DNA from: Ignavibacteria bacterium | Lineage (GTDB): Bacteria > Bacteroidota > Ignavibacteria > Tepidaquicellales > OLB5 | Assembly: GCA_030835005.1 (NCBI GenBank) | Contig: JAUQWT010000102.1 | Location: 1-15,165, forward strand | Reading direction: 5' to 3' | Length of the DNA: 15,165 nucleotides | Shown here: positions 13,571 to 15,165 of the stretch, in pieces | Layout: every line of letters starts with the position of its first letter | How positions within the stretch are numbered: the stretch's first letter is position 1 | Notes under the pieces: model-generated | What the model was told of the DNA's origin: nothing | The model's input: the letters and a program-made list of their open reading frames with translations, nothing else | Database searches by the model: none | Position numbers and translations under genes: made by a program

Positions 13571-15165
13571 ATGAAAAAGTATCTTCTGATCCTGTTATTG
13601 AGTTCCGCAGTATTTGGGCAAAACCTGCATCAAAGGTTTGATGGAATTCCTTTCACAATTGACGGCAACAATTCGGTGAATCCTTTTAACGGAGGCATAG
13701 ATATACCCCGTTACCAGTTTGTTGATATTGATATTGACGGCGATCTTGATCTTTTTATGATAGATAAGGATACCACCCTGTATTTCTACAAGAATGAAGG
13801 AAGCTCTGCAAACTATTTGTTCCGTTTGAATACTGCAAAGTACCATAATCTAAGTATCAGGAACTGGTTTCAATTTTCTGATATTGATGGGAACGGAAGT
13901 TATGACCTGTTTTGCGGAGGAGATTCACAGCATGTGAGGTATTTCAAAAATTTCGGAACTCCCTCAAACCCTAATTTCATCCTGCAAACTTACTCATTAA
14001 GGACTAATCAGAATGTAATTATTGAAAGCGAATCTGCCTGCATACCAACTTTTTCTGATATAGATGCAGATGGTGACCTTGATTTCTTCAGCGGCAGTTC
14101 CTCGGGTAAAGTGACTTTTTACAGAAACATCGGAACTGCCAATAATTTCAGCTTTCAGTTTATAACAGATGAATTTGCCGGAATCAACATACAGGGCGGA
14201 GCAATGGATCACGGGGCAAGCTCAATTACGTTTGCAGATATAGACGGCGATAACGATAAGGACCTGTATTGGGGTGACCTTTTCGGTTTCAGTATTTACT
14301 TTATAAAAAATACAGGCACAGCGCAAAATTTTACCTGGAATTTGATAGATACAACCTCTCCGGAACCAAATCCATATTACTCCGGAGGTTTTAATATGCC
14401 GGGAGTCTGCGATATTGATGGTGACGGAAGAAATGATTTTTTTATTGGTGTATTAATCGGCTCGAAAACGCTGGATAATTTTGTTTACTATAGGAATAAC
14501 GGTCCGCTAAATAATCCTTCATTTGCAAAAGTTACTGATAATTTTGTACTTTCTGCTGATGTTGGCTCTTACAGCTACCCAACACTTGGTGATATTGACA
14601 ACGATGGTGATAATGATCTTTTTATGGGATGTGACCGTTCTGTTTCATTTTACAGAAATACAGGGTCTGCTACTCAACCTGCATTCTTGCTTGAAACTGA
14701 TAGCTTGCCACTGAGTATATTTAATTTTAACTACGCCCCTGCCATTGGAGATATTGACGGAGATGGCAAGAAAGATTTGGTTCTGGGTTACTATGCATCT
14801 GCAAAGCTTAAATTCTTTAAGAATACCGGCACTTTGTCGAACCCGGTGTTTACGCTTCAGTCATCACAGCTTGATACTATGAACCTTGTTCAGGCAAGTG
14901 CCCCTTGCCTTTGGGATGTTGATAACGATAATGATATGGATCTGCTGGTTGGAAGTTCTGGGGGCAAACTCACTTATTACAGAAATAACGGGACTCCCTC
15001 GGTGTTTAATTTCCAGTTTATTACAAATAACTATATGGGCATTGATGTAGGCAACGATGCAGCTCCTTCAACAGGTGATTTGGATTCAGACGGCGATATG
15101 GACATGTTAATTGGGAACCGACTCGGAGAATTGCATTTTTACAGGAATACCGGAACGCAATCAAC
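13571..15165 (+). CDS. Secreted FG-GAP/VCBS repeat protein (C-terminus cut by window edge)
   Basis: Large exported protein; 531 codons are open from ATG 13571 to the edge with no stop. A signal peptide (1-18, YLLILLLSSAVFGQ) leads into a series of beta-propeller-type repeats. Each carries a calcium-binding D-x-D-x-D/N-G/N-x-x-D loop; I count nine, starting at residues 52, 104, 163, 223, 281, 341, 394, 449 and 503 (for example DIDADGDLD, DIDGDGRND, DVDNDNDMD), spaced 52-60 residues. Most loops are followed by a (Y/F)xxNxG(T/S) strand-turn motif. This is the FG-GAP/VCBS architecture of bacterial surface or released proteins, folding as one or two seven-bladed propellers. In this lineage such proteins usually end in a type IX secretion sorting domain, which would lie beyond the window, so that is only an expectation. 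It is a separate transcription unit after the terminator at 13459-13483; no clear promoter or SD is seen. Confidence 0.92.
   Translation, partial: MKKYLLILLLSSAVFGQNLHQRFDGIPFTIDGNNSVNPFNGGIDIPRYQFVDIDIDGDLDLFMIDKDTTLYFYKNEGSSANYLFRLNTAKYHNLSIRNWFQFSDIDGNGSYDLFCGGDSQHVRYFKNFGTPSNPNFILQTYSLRTNQNVIIESESACIPTFSDIDADGDLDFFSGSSSGKVTFYRNIGTANNFSFQFITDEFAGINIQGGAMDHGASSITFADIDGDNDKDLYWGDLFGFSIYFIKNTGTAQNFTWNLIDTTSPEPNPYYSGGFNMPGVCDIDGDGRNDFFIGVLIGSKTLDNFVYYRNNGPLNNPSFAKVTDNFVLSADVGSYSYPTLGDIDNDGDNDLFMGCDRSVSFYRNTGSATQPAFLLETDSLPLSIFNFNYAPAIGDIDGDGKKDLVLGYYASAKLKFFKNTGTLSNPVFTLQSSQLDTMNLVQASAPCLWDVDNDNDMDLLVGSSGGKLTYYRNNGTPSVFNFQFITNNYMGIDVGNDAAPSTGDLDSDGDMDMLIGNRLGELHFYRNTGTQS

Overview
The window reads as a chromosomal segment of an AT-rich bacterium (roughly 40% G+C by eye) of the Bacteroidota/Chlorobi/Ignavibacteria assemblage. 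This placement is an inference. It rests on the protein set (GTP-type PEP carboxykinase, a DUF58 protein with an Ignavibacteria/Bacteroidota-like core, secreted FG-GAP/VCBS propeller protein, DUF6600-like secreted protein), on the near absence of Shine-Dalgarno sequences ahead of most starts (mscL is the main exception), and on the many short GC-rich hairpin repeats between genes. No rRNA, tRNA, CRISPR array, transposase or phage gene was seen.

Layout. Positions 1-4180 (minus strand) hold the 5' part of clpC, cut by the window edge, and upstream of it an orphan cytoplasmic sensor histidine kinase with three PAS domains. Divergent from the kinase is mscL (4343-4753), followed by a 321-base gap with a foldable repeat-like element and a secreted TlpA/ResA-type thioredoxin (5075-5587). 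Convergent with that gene is pckG (5821-7602, minus), with two short hairpin repeats between the two 3' ends.

The most interesting part is 7803-10518, a small SOS island: an 89-residue protein of unknown function on the minus strand, a full-length autocleavable LexA on the plus strand, and a Y-family DNA polymerase (DinB/Pol IV). In front of lexA lies a good sigma70-type promoter (TTGACT, 17 bp, TATATT). Its -10 box and presumed start point are covered by two tandem LexA-box-like palindromes that share one base. One is imperfect (CTGT-N8-ACAC) and the other is an exact CTGT-N8-ACAG, the enterobacterial SOS-box form. Between this control region and the small gene lie five tandem copies of an 8-bp AGATT-type unit. 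The expected circuit is LexA repressing its own gene and, by readthrough or divergence, possibly dinB and the small gene. The small protein is the best candidate for something undescribed.

Positions 10619-13447 carry a TPR lipoprotein, a DUF58 (vWA-like) protein with an unusual TTG start, and a tryptophan-rich DUF6600-like secreted protein with a very basic tail, closed by a strong intrinsic terminator at 13459-13483. The window ends inside a large secreted protein made of regularly spaced calcium-binding FG-GAP/VCBS propeller repeats (13571 onward).
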